Origin: Deltaproteobacteria bacterium
GTDB taxonomy: Bacteria > Myxococcota_A > UBA796 > GCA-2862545
DNA length: 36,258 bases
Direction: 5' to 3'
Assembly (NCBI GenBank): GCA_016938035.1
Contig: JAFGVK010000022.1
Location: 1-36,258 of the forward strand
Shown: in pieces, positions 16,610 to 24,537 of the stretch
Layout: the number at the start of each line of letters is the position of its first letter
How positions within the stretch are numbered: position 1 is the first letter of the stretch
The notes under the pieces: generated by a model
Told to the model about the DNA's origin: nothing
The model's database searches: none
What the model saw: only the letters and a program-made list of their open reading frames with translations
Program-made: the position numbers and the translations under genes

Positions 16610-16990
16610 CTACCGCAGGAGGAGCGCATACCAGACGCCGAAGGCCACCCCCACCCCCAGCGACCACCCGCCGAGGAGCAGGGTCGCCAGCGCCGGGCCG
16701 CGATCTGCGGGGGAGCGGGCGCCGCGCCGGACGCCGATCAGCACCCACCCCGCGGGCAGGGCGAGCAGCGGCGGGACCACCACCGCCAGCGGCCCCCCGA
16801 AGGCGCTCAGCGACGCGATCGCCCACAGGCCCAGCGCGAGCGGGCCGGGGGCGCCGTCCTCCAGGTCGGTGGCGGTGCGCCAGATTCCCAGCCCCTGCAC
16901 CGCCAGCCACAGGGTGACGATGGCCAGGGACAGGAGCACCAGCGCCGCGATGGAGAGGGGGGACAGGAGCGGCGGAGCGACCCCGGACAT
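16610..16990 (-). CDS. Small integral membrane protein
   Basis: The product has 126 aa from ATG 16990, which has GGAG at 6 nt; the open frame reaches 17074 but has no better start. Three hydrophobic stretches (about 12-35, 50-82, 103-125) are joined by short charged loops, one with several Arg. No family was recognised. A decayed copy lies at 15045-15385. Its upstream side is occupied by element A copy 4. Confidence 0.72.
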   Translation of the reverse strand: MSGVAPPLLSPLSIAALVLLSLAIVTLWLAVQGLGIWRTATDLEDGAPGPLALGLWAIASLSAFGGPLAVVVPPLLALPAGWVLIGVRRGARSPADRGPALATLLLGGWSLGVGVAFGVWYALLLR

Positions 16991-17062
16991 GTGAACTCCA
17001 GCTCTGGTGCGTGGGACCTGCGATAGAAGCACGACGCGCACCAGGTAGCCAGCGCGTCGGTG

Positions 17063-17273
17063 GGCACTGGTCAATCAGCCGGACAGTCTCGCAGGAAGCG
17101 CTACATCATTCCACAGGAATCATCAGATGAAGTTGCTCGTCGAATCTGTAAAGGGGCGCCGAGTCGCTAGCCAGATCGGCGCGTGACCGCCGTTCCCTAG
17201 GAAGGAAGCGTGCTTTTGTGCGCGACGAGCGTAGGGACAAGGACACGCGTCGAGAGGCCAGCGGATCGGTGCC
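17063..17273 (-). mobile_element. Element A copy 4 (211 bp, perfect target duplication)
   Basis: The element runs from GGCACTGG to ATCGGTGCC. A perfect 8-bp direct repeat, CGTCGGTG, flanks it at 17055-17062 and 17274-17281. The core hairpin TGCGC-GACGA-GCGTA is at 17219-17233, next to GCTTTTG. The hairpin end faces the stop codon of the glycosyltransferase gene, 13 nt away. Confidence 0.92.
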
Positions 17274-17286
17274 CGTCGGTGAGGGC

Positions 17287-18435
17287 CTACCCGCCCAGCG
17301 CGGCCTCGGTGCGGGACCCCGGCCAATCCCCCAGGCTGGCGCTGTGGAGGTAGAGCAGCCGCCGCTCCCCGGAGGCCAGGCGGGCGAGCACCTCGTCCAC
17401 CGCCCCGAAGAGCATCGCGTTGTCGCGGGGCTGATAGCGCTGCAGCGCCGCGCGGTGGGAGGGCAGCCCGTCCAGAAAGCCCCCCAGGGCCGCTGGGGTC
17501 AGGCGGTCCGCGTGGCGGCCGTAGCCCAGGTGGGCGAGCCAGCGGGCGTTGAGCTCCTGCTCGTACTGCCCGTCGAGGGGCACCGCGAGCATCGGCACCC
17601 GCAGGTGCACCGCCTCGCCCATCAGCGAGTAGCCCCCGCCTGCCACCACCGCCCGAGCGGTGCGGAGGTCCTCGACGAAGCCCTCCCCCGAGAAGGGGCG
17701 GTGGCGGACGTTGCCGTCCACCAGGTCCTCCCCCAGGCCGTAAGCGCGCACCTCCACCTCCAGGGCCTTCAGGGCGGGGAGTGTGGCCCGCAGGGCGCCG
17801 GGGTGCTGGTACACCAGCAGGTGCTCCCCTGGCTCGGGCCGGGCCGCGAGCACCTCGGGGCGCAGGATGGGGGGCAGCAGGGTGGTGAAGCGCTTGCGCA
17901 CCGGGGGGAAGAAGAAGGAGCTGACGAGGTAGTGGTCGGCGCCGGGCAGCTTGGCCTTCACCGCCCACTTGGCCACCAGGCGGTCCACCGGGTCGCTCGG
18001 CGCCACCTCAGGGGGGTGGGCGCAGCGGTCGATGACCTGCATATTGTCCAGCGAGAGCACCGGGACGCCGTGGGTAATGGCCCAGGTGTAAGCCCAGGAC
18101 TCGAAGTCTGAGATCACCGCGTCGGCGCGGAAGGAGCGGGCCACCTCGTCCCAGGCGCCGAGGTTGCGGGCCAGCCCCTTGGGCGCGGAGGCGAGGTTGG
18201 ACCAGAAGGAGCGGCTCTTGTCGATGCCCGCGCCGTCGTGAACTAGGCGCAGCCCGGCGATCTCCTCCAGCGAGAGCCCCAGCCGCCCCGCGAGGCTGTC
18301 CCGCAGGAAGCCGTGCGCCGGCCCCGACACCACCACCTGCACCCTGTGCCCCTGCCGCAGCAGGTGGTCGATCACCACCCGCGAGCGGGTAGCGTGCCCC
18401 ATCCCCTCTCCGACCACGCCGTACAGGATGCGCAT
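17287..18435 (-). CDS. Glycosyltransferase of the MJ1255/VC2487-like family (GT-B fold)
   Basis: The product has 382 aa from ATG 18435 with AAGGAGG upstream. The N-terminus RILYGVVGEGMGHATRS is the Gly-rich acceptor-side loop of GT-B enzymes similar to MurG. ADAVISDFESWA (about 104-115) and VPVLSLDNMQ follow. The C-terminal half has the sugar-nucleotide site pattern ARAVVAGGGYSLMGEAVHLRVPMLAVPL (key residues GGGYSLMGEA). The family is described as a 'glycosyltransferase family protein' of unknown acceptor, often for surface polysaccharide or lipid. It is divergent from the methyltransferase-like gene, with 143 bp between starts. An element A copy sits just past its stop. Confidence 0.87.
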   Translation of the reverse strand: MRILYGVVGEGMGHATRSRVVIDHLLRQGHRVQVVVSGPAHGFLRDSLAGRLGLSLEEIAGLRLVHDGAGIDKSRSFWSNLASAPKGLARNLGAWDEVARSFRADAVISDFESWAYTWAITHGVPVLSLDNMQVIDRCAHPPEVAPSDPVDRLVAKWAVKAKLPGADHYLVSSFFFPPVRKRFTTLLPPILRPEVLAARPEPGEHLLVYQHPGALRATLPALKALEVEVRAYGLGEDLVDGNVRHRPFSGEGFVEDLRTARAVVAGGGYSLMGEAVHLRVPMLAVPLDGQYEQELNARWLAHLGYGRHADRLTPAALGGFLDGLPSHRAALQRYQPRDNAMLFGAVDEVLARLASGERRLLYLHSASLGDWPGSRTEAALGG

Positions 18436-18578
18436 GAGGCTCCTCCTTGAGCGGGGTGAGTGTACGCGAGTTGGGGGAGGATCTCGACCGCGATCCGCGG
18501 TGCTGCGGCAGGGGCTGGCTGTCCGCTCCTTGATCGCGCGGGCGTCTCCCTCGCCACAACACCCCGCTGGAGAACGCC

Positions 18579-19577
18579 ATGAGCACCCCGATCAGCCTCC
18601 CCCCCGACCTGGACCGCCTGCTCTTTCAGGAACTAGGAGCCTTCCACCAACCCCGCAACGAGGTCTTTGGGCTCGTCGCTGCGGATGGCGACGAGATTCG
18701 CCGGTACAACGGCACCTACCTCCCCCGCACCTGGGCCGAGTCCTACCAGGTGTTCTCCCAGCTGCTGAGGATCCCCGGCGTACGCGCAGTGCTAGCCTCT
18801 CGTCAGGCGATCCAGGTGCTGGACGTGGGCTCTGGCTCTGGCGGCCAGCTCCTCGGGCTGCTCGACGCGCTGCAGGCCAACGGACTGGGAAGTATCCCAG
18901 TGAACGTGGATCTCATCGAGGGCAACCCCCACGCCATCGAGACCATGAAGGCGCTCTGGAGCCGCTATCCACGAGGAAATCGCGGGACGATCCGCGTGGC
19001 GCACACGCGCCTCCCAGAGACTCGAGCGGAGTTCATCCCGAGCCTGGACCGCACCATCCGCGCCTTCAGAAGGGAGCCCTACGACCTAGTCCTCTCGTTC
19101 AAGTTCCTGATCGAGGTGTACGGGATCATCGGGAAGGACGCGTCATCGGGTCTGTACAACGATTTCGCCAAGGTCCTTGGCACGCACCTCGCTCCAAAGG
19201 GGCTGCTGCTCCTCCTCGACCTCACCGCGAAGCCACACCCTAACGACGGGACCTGGATGGGGACCACCCTCCCCAGAGAGACAAACCTCCTCTCCGACAC
19301 TGACCTCTCGGTCCTGCTGCCCCATCCATGTCGCCGGTACGCGGCCTCCTGCAACACCTCCTGTTACCAAGAGGTCCACTATCCCGTGGTGGTGTCCTCC
19401 ATCGGCAGCTCCACCGAAGCGGTGGTCTGGCGAGCGCTGGCGCACGCTCCGTACATCGACCAGCTCGCTAGCGGCCTTCCAAGTCGCCTTTGCCATCAGG
19501 TCAGCTTCGGCCAGTACCCAGCAACCTGCAAGCGCACCCGCTGTTCCCTCCCCGCCCCCTCCGCCTTCGAGGTCTGA
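18579..19577 (+). CDS. SAM-dependent methyltransferase-like protein
   Basis: The product has 332 aa from ATG 18579 with GGAGA at a proper distance. The class I SAM fold is indicated by motif I VLDVGSGSGG (80-89), a strand with an acidic residue, VDLIEGNPHAI, and the later strands YDLVLSFKFLIEVYG and LAPKGLLLLLDLT. A Cys cluster follows (PCRRYAASCNTSCYQE), as in proteins of the Rsm22 type that join a methyltransferase fold with a metal site; this similarity is only suggestive. Codon use is visibly less GC-biased than its neighbours (AGA, CTT, TCT, CTA occur often), so recent transfer is possible. The next ATG begins 1 nt after its TGA, and the pair is surely co-translated. Confidence 0.72.
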   Translation: MSTPISLPPDLDRLLFQELGAFHQPRNEVFGLVAADGDEIRRYNGTYLPRTWAESYQVFSQLLRIPGVRAVLASRQAIQVLDVGSGSGGQLLGLLDALQANGLGSIPVNVDLIEGNPHAIETMKALWSRYPRGNRGTIRVAHTRLPETRAEFIPSLDRTIRAFRREPYDLVLSFKFLIEVYGIIGKDASSGLYNDFAKVLGTHLAPKGLLLLLDLTAKPHPNDGTWMGTTLPRETNLLSDTDLSVLLPHPCRRYAASCNTSCYQEVHYPVVVSSIGSSTEAVVWRALAHAPYIDQLASGLPSRLCHQVSFGQYPATCKRTRCSLPAPSAFEV

Positions 19578-19578
19578 C

Positions 19579-20628
19579 ATGTCCTTCCAGTGGGACCGCG
19601 TCCCCCTCACCCTCCCCTCCGGCGAGACCGTCCAGGCCAGCGCGCCGGTCATCCTCTCGGCGAGCCGCTCCACAGATGTCCCGGCCTTCCACGCCGAGTG
19701 GTTCATGCGCCGGCTGGAGGCGGGCTACCTCGCCTGGGTCAACCCCTTCAACCGCCAGCCCCACTACGTCTCCCTGGCGAAGGCGCGGGCGATCGTCTTC
19801 TGGAGCAAGAACCCGCGCCCCCTGCTCCAGCACCTCGACGCCATCGACGCCCGCGGGCTCGCCTACTACTTCCAGTTCACCCTCAACGACTACCAGCGCG
19901 AGGGCCTGGAGCCGCGCGTGGCCCCCCTGGCCCGGCGCCTGGACACCTTCCGCGAGCTCTCGGCGCGGCTGGGCAAGGAGCGCGTGGTCTGGCGCTACGA
20001 CCCGCTGATGCTCGCACCCGGGCTGACGGTCGACGATCTGCTCGGTCGCATCGAACAGATCGGAGATCAGCTGGCACCGCACACCGACAAGCTGGTGTTC
20101 AGCTTCGTCGACGTGGCGCACTACAAGAAGGTGCAGAACAACCTGGTCCGAGAGACCCAGCTCTTTGACAGGAGCAACGTCCTGCAGGCAGAGCTCAACA
20201 ACCCGCAGCGCCTCGCCCTGGTGAGCGGCCTCGCCGCGCTCCACAGGCGCTGGCGCGCGGTCAACCCGGCCTTTGAGCTGTCTACCTGCGCCGAGGAGAT
20301 GGCCCTGGAGGACCACGGGGTGACGCACAACAAGTGCATCGACGACGCCCTGCTCCTCCGCATCGCGCCCCACGACCAGGCCCTGTCCCGCTTCCTGGGG
20401 GTGGAGCCACAGCCGAGCCTGTTCGGGAGCCCCAAGGCGGCCCGATCGCTGAAAGACACCGGGCAGCGGGCCGCCTGCGGCTGCGTCTACAGCAAGGACA
20501 TCGGCGCCTACAACACCTGCGGGCACCTCTGCGCCTACTGCTACGCCAACACCTCGGCTCAGACCGTGCTCGACAACCTCAGGCGGCGGGACGCAGAGGC
20601 GGAGGGGATCCTCCCCTCGTCCAGCTGA
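19579..20628 (+). CDS. DUF1848 family protein with C-terminal Cys cluster
   Basis: The product has 349 aa from ATG 19579. The ribosome-binding site GAGGT lies inside the last codons of the upstream gene, and the frame continues upstream only as its shadow. The N-terminal ILSASRSTDVPAFHAEWF and VFWSKNPRPLL are hallmarks of DUF1848. So is the end, ACGCVYSKDIGAYNTC followed by GHLCAYCYAN, which holds five Cys in a pattern suited to an iron-sulfur cluster of radical-SAM style. The biochemical function is unknown. Partnership with the methyltransferase-like gene is implied by the coupling. Confidence 0.88.
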   Translation: MSFQWDRVPLTLPSGETVQASAPVILSASRSTDVPAFHAEWFMRRLEAGYLAWVNPFNRQPHYVSLAKARAIVFWSKNPRPLLQHLDAIDARGLAYYFQFTLNDYQREGLEPRVAPLARRLDTFRELSARLGKERVVWRYDPLMLAPGLTVDDLLGRIEQIGDQLAPHTDKLVFSFVDVAHYKKVQNNLVRETQLFDRSNVLQAELNNPQRLALVSGLAALHRRWRAVNPAFELSTCAEEMALEDHGVTHNKCIDDALLLRIAPHDQALSRFLGVEPQPSLFGSPKAARSLKDTGQRAACGCVYSKDIGAYNTCGHLCAYCYANTSAQTVLDNLRRRDAEAEGILPSSS

Positions 20629-20717
20629 TCGGCGCCGGCGGACGCCGCGGCGCCTCTCAGACAGCGCCCCACGCGCCCTCCCAGGGCCCGGCCGCGCACA
20701 CCGCGGCGGGGAGCCGA

Positions 20718-21374
20718 TCAGGCGGGCAGCTCCCGCTCGAGCTGCACCCGGGATGTCGCCGCGAGCGCCCTGGTGGACCCCAGGAAGGCCGCGCGGACCC
20801 GAGCGGCCTCGGGGTCGACCACCCGGTGGGCAGAGGGCGCCAGCGCCTCGTGCCGCGGCGCCCTGCCTCCCCCCGCGGTGAGAGAGGCGACAGGCTCCCC
20901 CGAACGGGTCCCCTCGAACCGATCGAGAGCCCACCGATACCCGAGAGACCTAGCCGAGACCTGCTGCAGGTCCCGCTCCAGTCGCTCCCGCAGGGGGTGG
21001 ACCGGCTCCATGAGCATCTGGGCCCCCTGCCCGTCGACCCAGCGGCTGATCCTCTCCAGACCCGCGGCGCGTTGCCGGAAGAAGCACCCCGCGTCGTCCT
21101 TTGGGACAAAGGTACTTTTCAGACGATGTGCCACCTGATGGGTCTCGAAGAATCGGGAGCCTGTCGCCGCGTCCCTCGGGGGAGGCCGCGACGCGCACGC
21201 CATCACGCGCTCCACCCACAGCGGCGCGTCAGCGACGCCGCGGGGCACCTGGTGCGGCTCGGACAGCTCCGCGTAGGGCCCAGACACCGCCGGCAGCCCG
21301 TCAGCGGAGGTGATGCGGTCCGTGCCGCCCAGCGGCCTCCCCAGCGCGACCACCAGGCGGGGTCCCCAAGACAC
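20718..21374 (-). CDS. Conserved-looking protein of unknown function, possibly frameshifted at its start
   Basis: The product has 218 aa from GTG 21374. Third codon positions are strongly G/C, which supports real coding, but no domain, signal or membrane segment was recognised. Parts read ETHQVAHRLKSTFVPKDD and LERISRWVDGQGAQML. In a second frame, GTG 21412 has GGAAGG upstream and reads VTVAPAPQAVVEACLGDP, which would join smoothly to RLVVALGRPLGG if one base were added or removed near 21362. The true gene may therefore be 20718-21412 with a frameshift. It converges on the DUF1848 gene. Confidence 0.6.
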   Translation of the reverse strand: MSWGPRLVVALGRPLGGTDRITSADGLPAVSGPYAELSEPHQVPRGVADAPLWVERVMACASRPPPRDAATGSRFFETHQVAHRLKSTFVPKDDAGCFFRQRAAGLERISRWVDGQGAQMLMEPVHPLRERLERDLQQVSARSLGYRWALDRFEGTRSGEPVASLTAGGGRAPRHEALAPSAHRVVDPEAARVRAAFLGSTRALAATSRVQLERELPA

Positions 21375-21769
21375 GCCTCGACCACGGCCTGAGGCGCGGG
21401 CGCCACCGTCACCCCCGGCCTTCCGACACCAGCGCGCCCAGGGGGAACCGGCGCCCGGAGGAGAGTACAGGGGTGAGGTGAAGCCCCCCTGCGGGGCGCA
21501 TGCCTCCCGCCTTCCCCCCGGGGCCTGATCCGGCGCTACCCCCGTGCCGAAAGCCCTCCCGCGTGACCCGCTTGGGCGAGACGATGATCAAGGCCGTCCG
21601 GTACATGCCTGCAGCGATTGTCAAGCGCCAGCGCCTCGACCGGCGGCACGCGGGCGAGCGCACACGCCGTGGAGCGCACCGCCACAACAGCCGCCCCCCC
21701 CTCCCGGCAGCTCCTCCCCCACCCACCCCCTCTGCCCGCCACCGCGATAGACTCCCCCAGAGGTCCCCG
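21375..21769. other. Intergenic region with a repeat segment
   Basis: It holds the solo repeat segment at 21532-21604 and the leader of the lipoprotein hydrolase gene. Frames running through it upstream of 21770 have no ribosome-binding site and encode low-complexity sequence. No consensus promoter was picked out. Confidence 0.45.
21532..21604 (+). repeat. Second solo copy of the alternative element A segment
   Basis: The segment runs from GGCGCTACCCCC through GACCCGCTTGGGCGAGACG to AAGGCCG. It matches 10123-10188 (inside element A copy 2) closely and 13091-13155 more loosely. No element ends were found. On the minus strand it reads ALIIVSPKRVTRE. Confidence 0.6.
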
Positions 21770-23662
21770 ATGCTCACCCTCCTCGCCCTGCTCGCCTGCG
21801 CCCCCGACCCCCTCCCGGACCCGCCCCTGCCCCCCAGGGGGGAGTGCGACCCGGTGGACCCCTCGCGCTGCGCCCTGCCCTTCCCCTCGTCCTTCTTCCT
21901 CAGCGAGGCGGACAGCGCCACCGGCCTGCGGGTGGACTTCGGCGAGGGCTCGCTCCCGATCGACGACGACGACACCCCGCTGGACCCCGCAGCGTGGAAC
22001 CGGCGCGACGGCTTCTCGACCCTCAGCCCGCTGCTCTCGTACCCCGGGCCCTTGGACCCTGAGCAATTTCCCGGGTACGCGGACATCGGCGCCTCGCTGG
22101 CGCCGGACAGCCTGACGGTGATCGTCGAGGTAGAGACCGGCGCCCTGGTGCCCCACTGGGCGGAGCTGGACCACAGCCTGGCCGAGCCCACACGGCGGGT
22201 GCTGATCCTCCGCCCTGCGGTGCCGCTAAGCCACGACCGCACCTACGCGGTGGGGCTGCGGGGCCTGGTCGATCCCGACGGCGCCCTGCTCCCCGCCTCG
22301 CCGGGCTTCGCCACCCTGCGGGACGGGCGCGCCGCAGCGGACCCGGACCTGGAGCGGCAGCGCCAGCGCTTCGAGGACGAGGTCTTCCCCGCGCTGGAGG
22401 GGGCTGGGGTGACGCGAGAGGCGCTGCAGCTCGCCTGGTCGCTCCACACCGTCTCGGCCGAGAGCGCCCTCGGCGACATGCAGGAGATGATGGCTGACGC
22501 CACCGCACGCCGCGGAGAGGGCGGCCCCGCCTACCAGATCGACGCGGTGGAGGACGAGGACTGCGCTGGCGGCGCCCTGATCGGCCGCACCCTGCGCGGG
22601 CATTTCACCGCCCCTCTGTATGTGGACAGCCCCCAGGCCCCGGCGCGCCTGCTCCGCGACGAGGCGGGCCACCCCCGCGCCGAGGGCACTACCGAGGTGG
22701 AATTCCTGGTGCGGGTCCCCTGCTCCCTCCTCCTCGACCCAGCGCCCTCGCCGATCCTCCAGTACGGTCACGGGGTGCTGGGCAACAAGGAGGAGGTGCG
22801 CTCCAGCCACCTCTCGCACCTGCTCTACGACAACCGCTGGACCGCGATCGCGGTGTCCTGGGACGGGATGTCCGACGCGGACCTGATGCCGCTCCTGAGC
22901 ATGATCACCCACGACGTGTCCGATTTCCCCGCGGTCCCCGAGCGCTCGATGCAGGGGATGACCCAGGCGGCGGGGGCGCTGCACCTGGCCACCACCGGGC
23001 TGCTGGGGGAGCCCGCCCTGACCATCGACGGCGTCACCCTCCTCGACCCCTCCCGGCGCTACTTCTACGGCAATTCCCTCGGCGGCATCTACGGCGGCGC
23101 CTACGTGGCGATGCAGCCCCTCCTGGACCGGGGGGTGTACGGGGTGAGCGGCGCCCCCTTCTCGCTGCTCCTCCCCCGCTCGATCAACTTCGCGGACCTC
23201 CAGACCCTCCTCGCCCTGCGCTACCGCGACGAGCGCGATCTGCCCCTACTCATCGCCCTCTTCGACGCGCCCTGGGAGGCCGCGCAGGTGGGGGGCTGGC
23301 TCCCCCTCGGCGGCAAGCCGGCCCTGCTCCAGGTGGCGGTGGGTGACCCCCAGGTGAGCACCCTCGGCGCCCACCTGATCGCCAGGTCGATCGGGGCGAG
23401 CACCGTGGCCCCCCAGACCCGCCCGGTGTGGGGGGTGGAGGAGCGCGCCCCTGGCTTCACCGGATCAGCGCTGGTGGAGTGGCACTACCAGGACGTCGCC
23501 GACGAGCCCGTCGACCCCGTCCCAGTGGACGACGCGCACAACCCCCACAACCGCGTCCGCAACGAGGCCGCCGCGAGGTCTCAGCTCGCGGACTTCCTGC
23601 GCGAGGGCGTGGTGTACCAGCGCTGCGACGGGACCTGCGGCGACCCGATGGACCACCGCTAG
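21770..23662 (+). CDS. Lipoprotein with alpha/beta-hydrolase domain
   Basis: The product has 630 aa from ATG 21770 (AGAGG upstream), which places a short lipoprotein signal MLTLLALLAC with Cys10. The open frame reaches further upstream, but only through low-complexity sequence. The N-terminal half (CALPFPSSFFL, then beta-rich segments) is followed by a hydrolase core. That core has QYGHGVLGNKEE (oxyanion region), the nucleophile elbow YGNSLGG with Ser436, a candidate acid in VAVGDPQVST and a candidate His in DDAHNPHNR. This resembles secreted lipases or esterases of Myxococcota. The substrate is unknown. Confidence 0.82.
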   Translation: MLTLLALLACAPDPLPDPPLPPRGECDPVDPSRCALPFPSSFFLSEADSATGLRVDFGEGSLPIDDDDTPLDPAAWNRRDGFSTLSPLLSYPGPLDPEQFPGYADIGASLAPDSLTVIVEVETGALVPHWAELDHSLAEPTRRVLILRPAVPLSHDRTYAVGLRGLVDPDGALLPASPGFATLRDGRAAADPDLERQRQRFEDEVFPALEGAGVTREALQLAWSLHTVSAESALGDMQEMMADATARRGEGGPAYQIDAVEDEDCAGGALIGRTLRGHFTAPLYVDSPQAPARLLRDEAGHPRAEGTTEVEFLVRVPCSLLLDPAPSPILQYGHGVLGNKEEVRSSHLSHLLYDNRWTAIAVSWDGMSDADLMPLLSMITHDVSDFPAVPERSMQGMTQAAGALHLATTGLLGEPALTIDGVTLLDPSRRYFYGNSLGGIYGGAYVAMQPLLDRGVYGVSGAPFSLLLPRSINFADLQTLLALRYRDERDLPLLIALFDAPWEAAQVGGWLPLGGKPALLQVAVGDPQVSTLGAHLIARSIGASTVAPQTRPVWGVEERAPGFTGSALVEWHYQDVADEPVDPVPVDDAHNPHNRVRNEAAARSQLADFLREGVVYQRCDGTCGDPMDHR

Positions 23663-23744
23663 GGCGACGGGGCCGCGCGAGCGCACCCCCAGGCCAGTCC
23701 CCGGGCCACACCAGGTCACCAGATGTCTCCACCGCGTGTGAGCC

Positions 23745-23773
23745 TTGATGTCCATATTCATTGTGGTTATTGT
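23745..23773 (+). promoter_or_regulatory. Sigma70-type promoter for the peroxiredoxin gene
   Basis: TTGATG (23745-23750), a 17-nt spacer and TATTGT (23768-23773) stand in an unusually AT-rich patch 31 bp before the start codon. A redox-responsive regulator site could overlap it, but no specific motif was identified. Confidence 0.6.
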
Positions 23774-23803
23774 CTCTCTGTCACCCACACAGGAGAACCC
23801 ACC

Positions 23804-24448
23804 ATGAGCGACAGCGTCTCTTTCCCGCTCCTCAACGAGCCCGCCCCGCAGTTCACCGCCCCAACCACCCACGGGCCGATCAGCCTCTCTGACTTCAAGG
23901 GCAAGTGGGTGGTGCTCTTCTCGCACCCCGCCGACTTCACCCCCGTCTGCTCCACCGAGTTCATCGCCTTCGCCAAGGCGACCCCCGCCTTTGACGCCCT
24001 GAACACCCAGCTGATCGGCCTCTCCATCGACAGCGTCTACAGCCACATCGCGTGGGTGCGCTCGCTCAAGGAGCACTTCGGGGTGGACGTGACCTTCCCG
24101 ATCATCGCGGACCTCTCGATGGACGTGGCCCACAAGTACGGGATGGTCCAGCCTGGCGCCGCCTCTACCGCCGCGGTGCGCGCGGTCTTCGTCATCGACC
24201 CCGCCCAGAAGCTGCGCGCGATGGTCTACTACCCCCTCTCCAACGGGCGGGTCATCGCTGAGTTCCTCCGCCTGGTCGAGGCGCTCCAGACCACCGACGC
24301 CACCGGCCTCGCCACCCCTGAGGGCTGGCAGCCTGGCGACGCCTGCATCGTGCCCCCTCCTGGCACCACCCAGGCGGCCGAGGCGCGGATGAGCGAGCCC
24401 TACGACGTGACCGACTGGTACTTCTCCAAGACCAGGGTCTCCAAGTAG
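23804..24448 (+). CDS. 1-Cys peroxiredoxin (Prx6 type)
   Basis: The product has 214 aa from ATG 23804 with AGGAGA at 6 nt. The active site HPADFTPVCSTEF gives the PxxxTxxC motif with peroxidatic Cys49. A catalytic Arg is likely in STAAVRAVFVIDP. The long C-terminal arm (PEGWQPGDACIVPPP, DVTDWYFSKT) is typical of Prx6 enzymes, which are about 210-225 aa. It reduces hydrogen peroxide and alkyl hydroperoxides in the cytoplasm. A second Cys in GDACIVPPP may help resolution, as in archaeal homologues. It is monocistronic, with a strong promoter of its own and a hairpin after the stop. Confidence 0.95.
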   Translation: MSDSVSFPLLNEPAPQFTAPTTHGPISLSDFKGKWVVLFSHPADFTPVCSTEFIAFAKATPAFDALNTQLIGLSIDSVYSHIAWVRSLKEHFGVDVTFPIIADLSMDVAHKYGMVQPGAASTAAVRAVFVIDPAQKLRAMVYYPLSNGRVIAEFLRLVEALQTTDATGLATPEGWQPGDACIVPPPGTTQAAEARMSEPYDVTDWYFSKTRVSK

Positions 24449-24463
24449 GGGGCGCGCCGGCTT

Positions 24464-24490
24464 CCCCTCGGGGTGCAGCCCCGCGAGGGG
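24464..24490 (+). terminator. Terminator-like hairpin after the peroxiredoxin gene
   Basis: CCCCTCGGGG, loop TGCAG, then CCCC-GC-GAGGGG form a GC-only stem with a 2-nt bulge, 15 nt after the stop. There is no T-run. The right arm overlaps the first unit of a tandem repeat. Confidence 0.5.
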
Positions 24491-24537
24491 TCCTCAGGGC
24501 CGCGAGGGGTCCTCAGGGCCGCGAGGGGTCCTCAGCG
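24481..24537. repeat. Three 19-bp tandem repeats between convergent genes
   Basis: The unit CCGCGAGGGGTCCTCAGGG occurs three times in a row with the last unit slightly changed. The third copy contains the stop codon of the CarH-like gene (TCA, 24532-24534). The unit may thus have grown outward from the 3' end of that gene. Confidence 0.85.
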
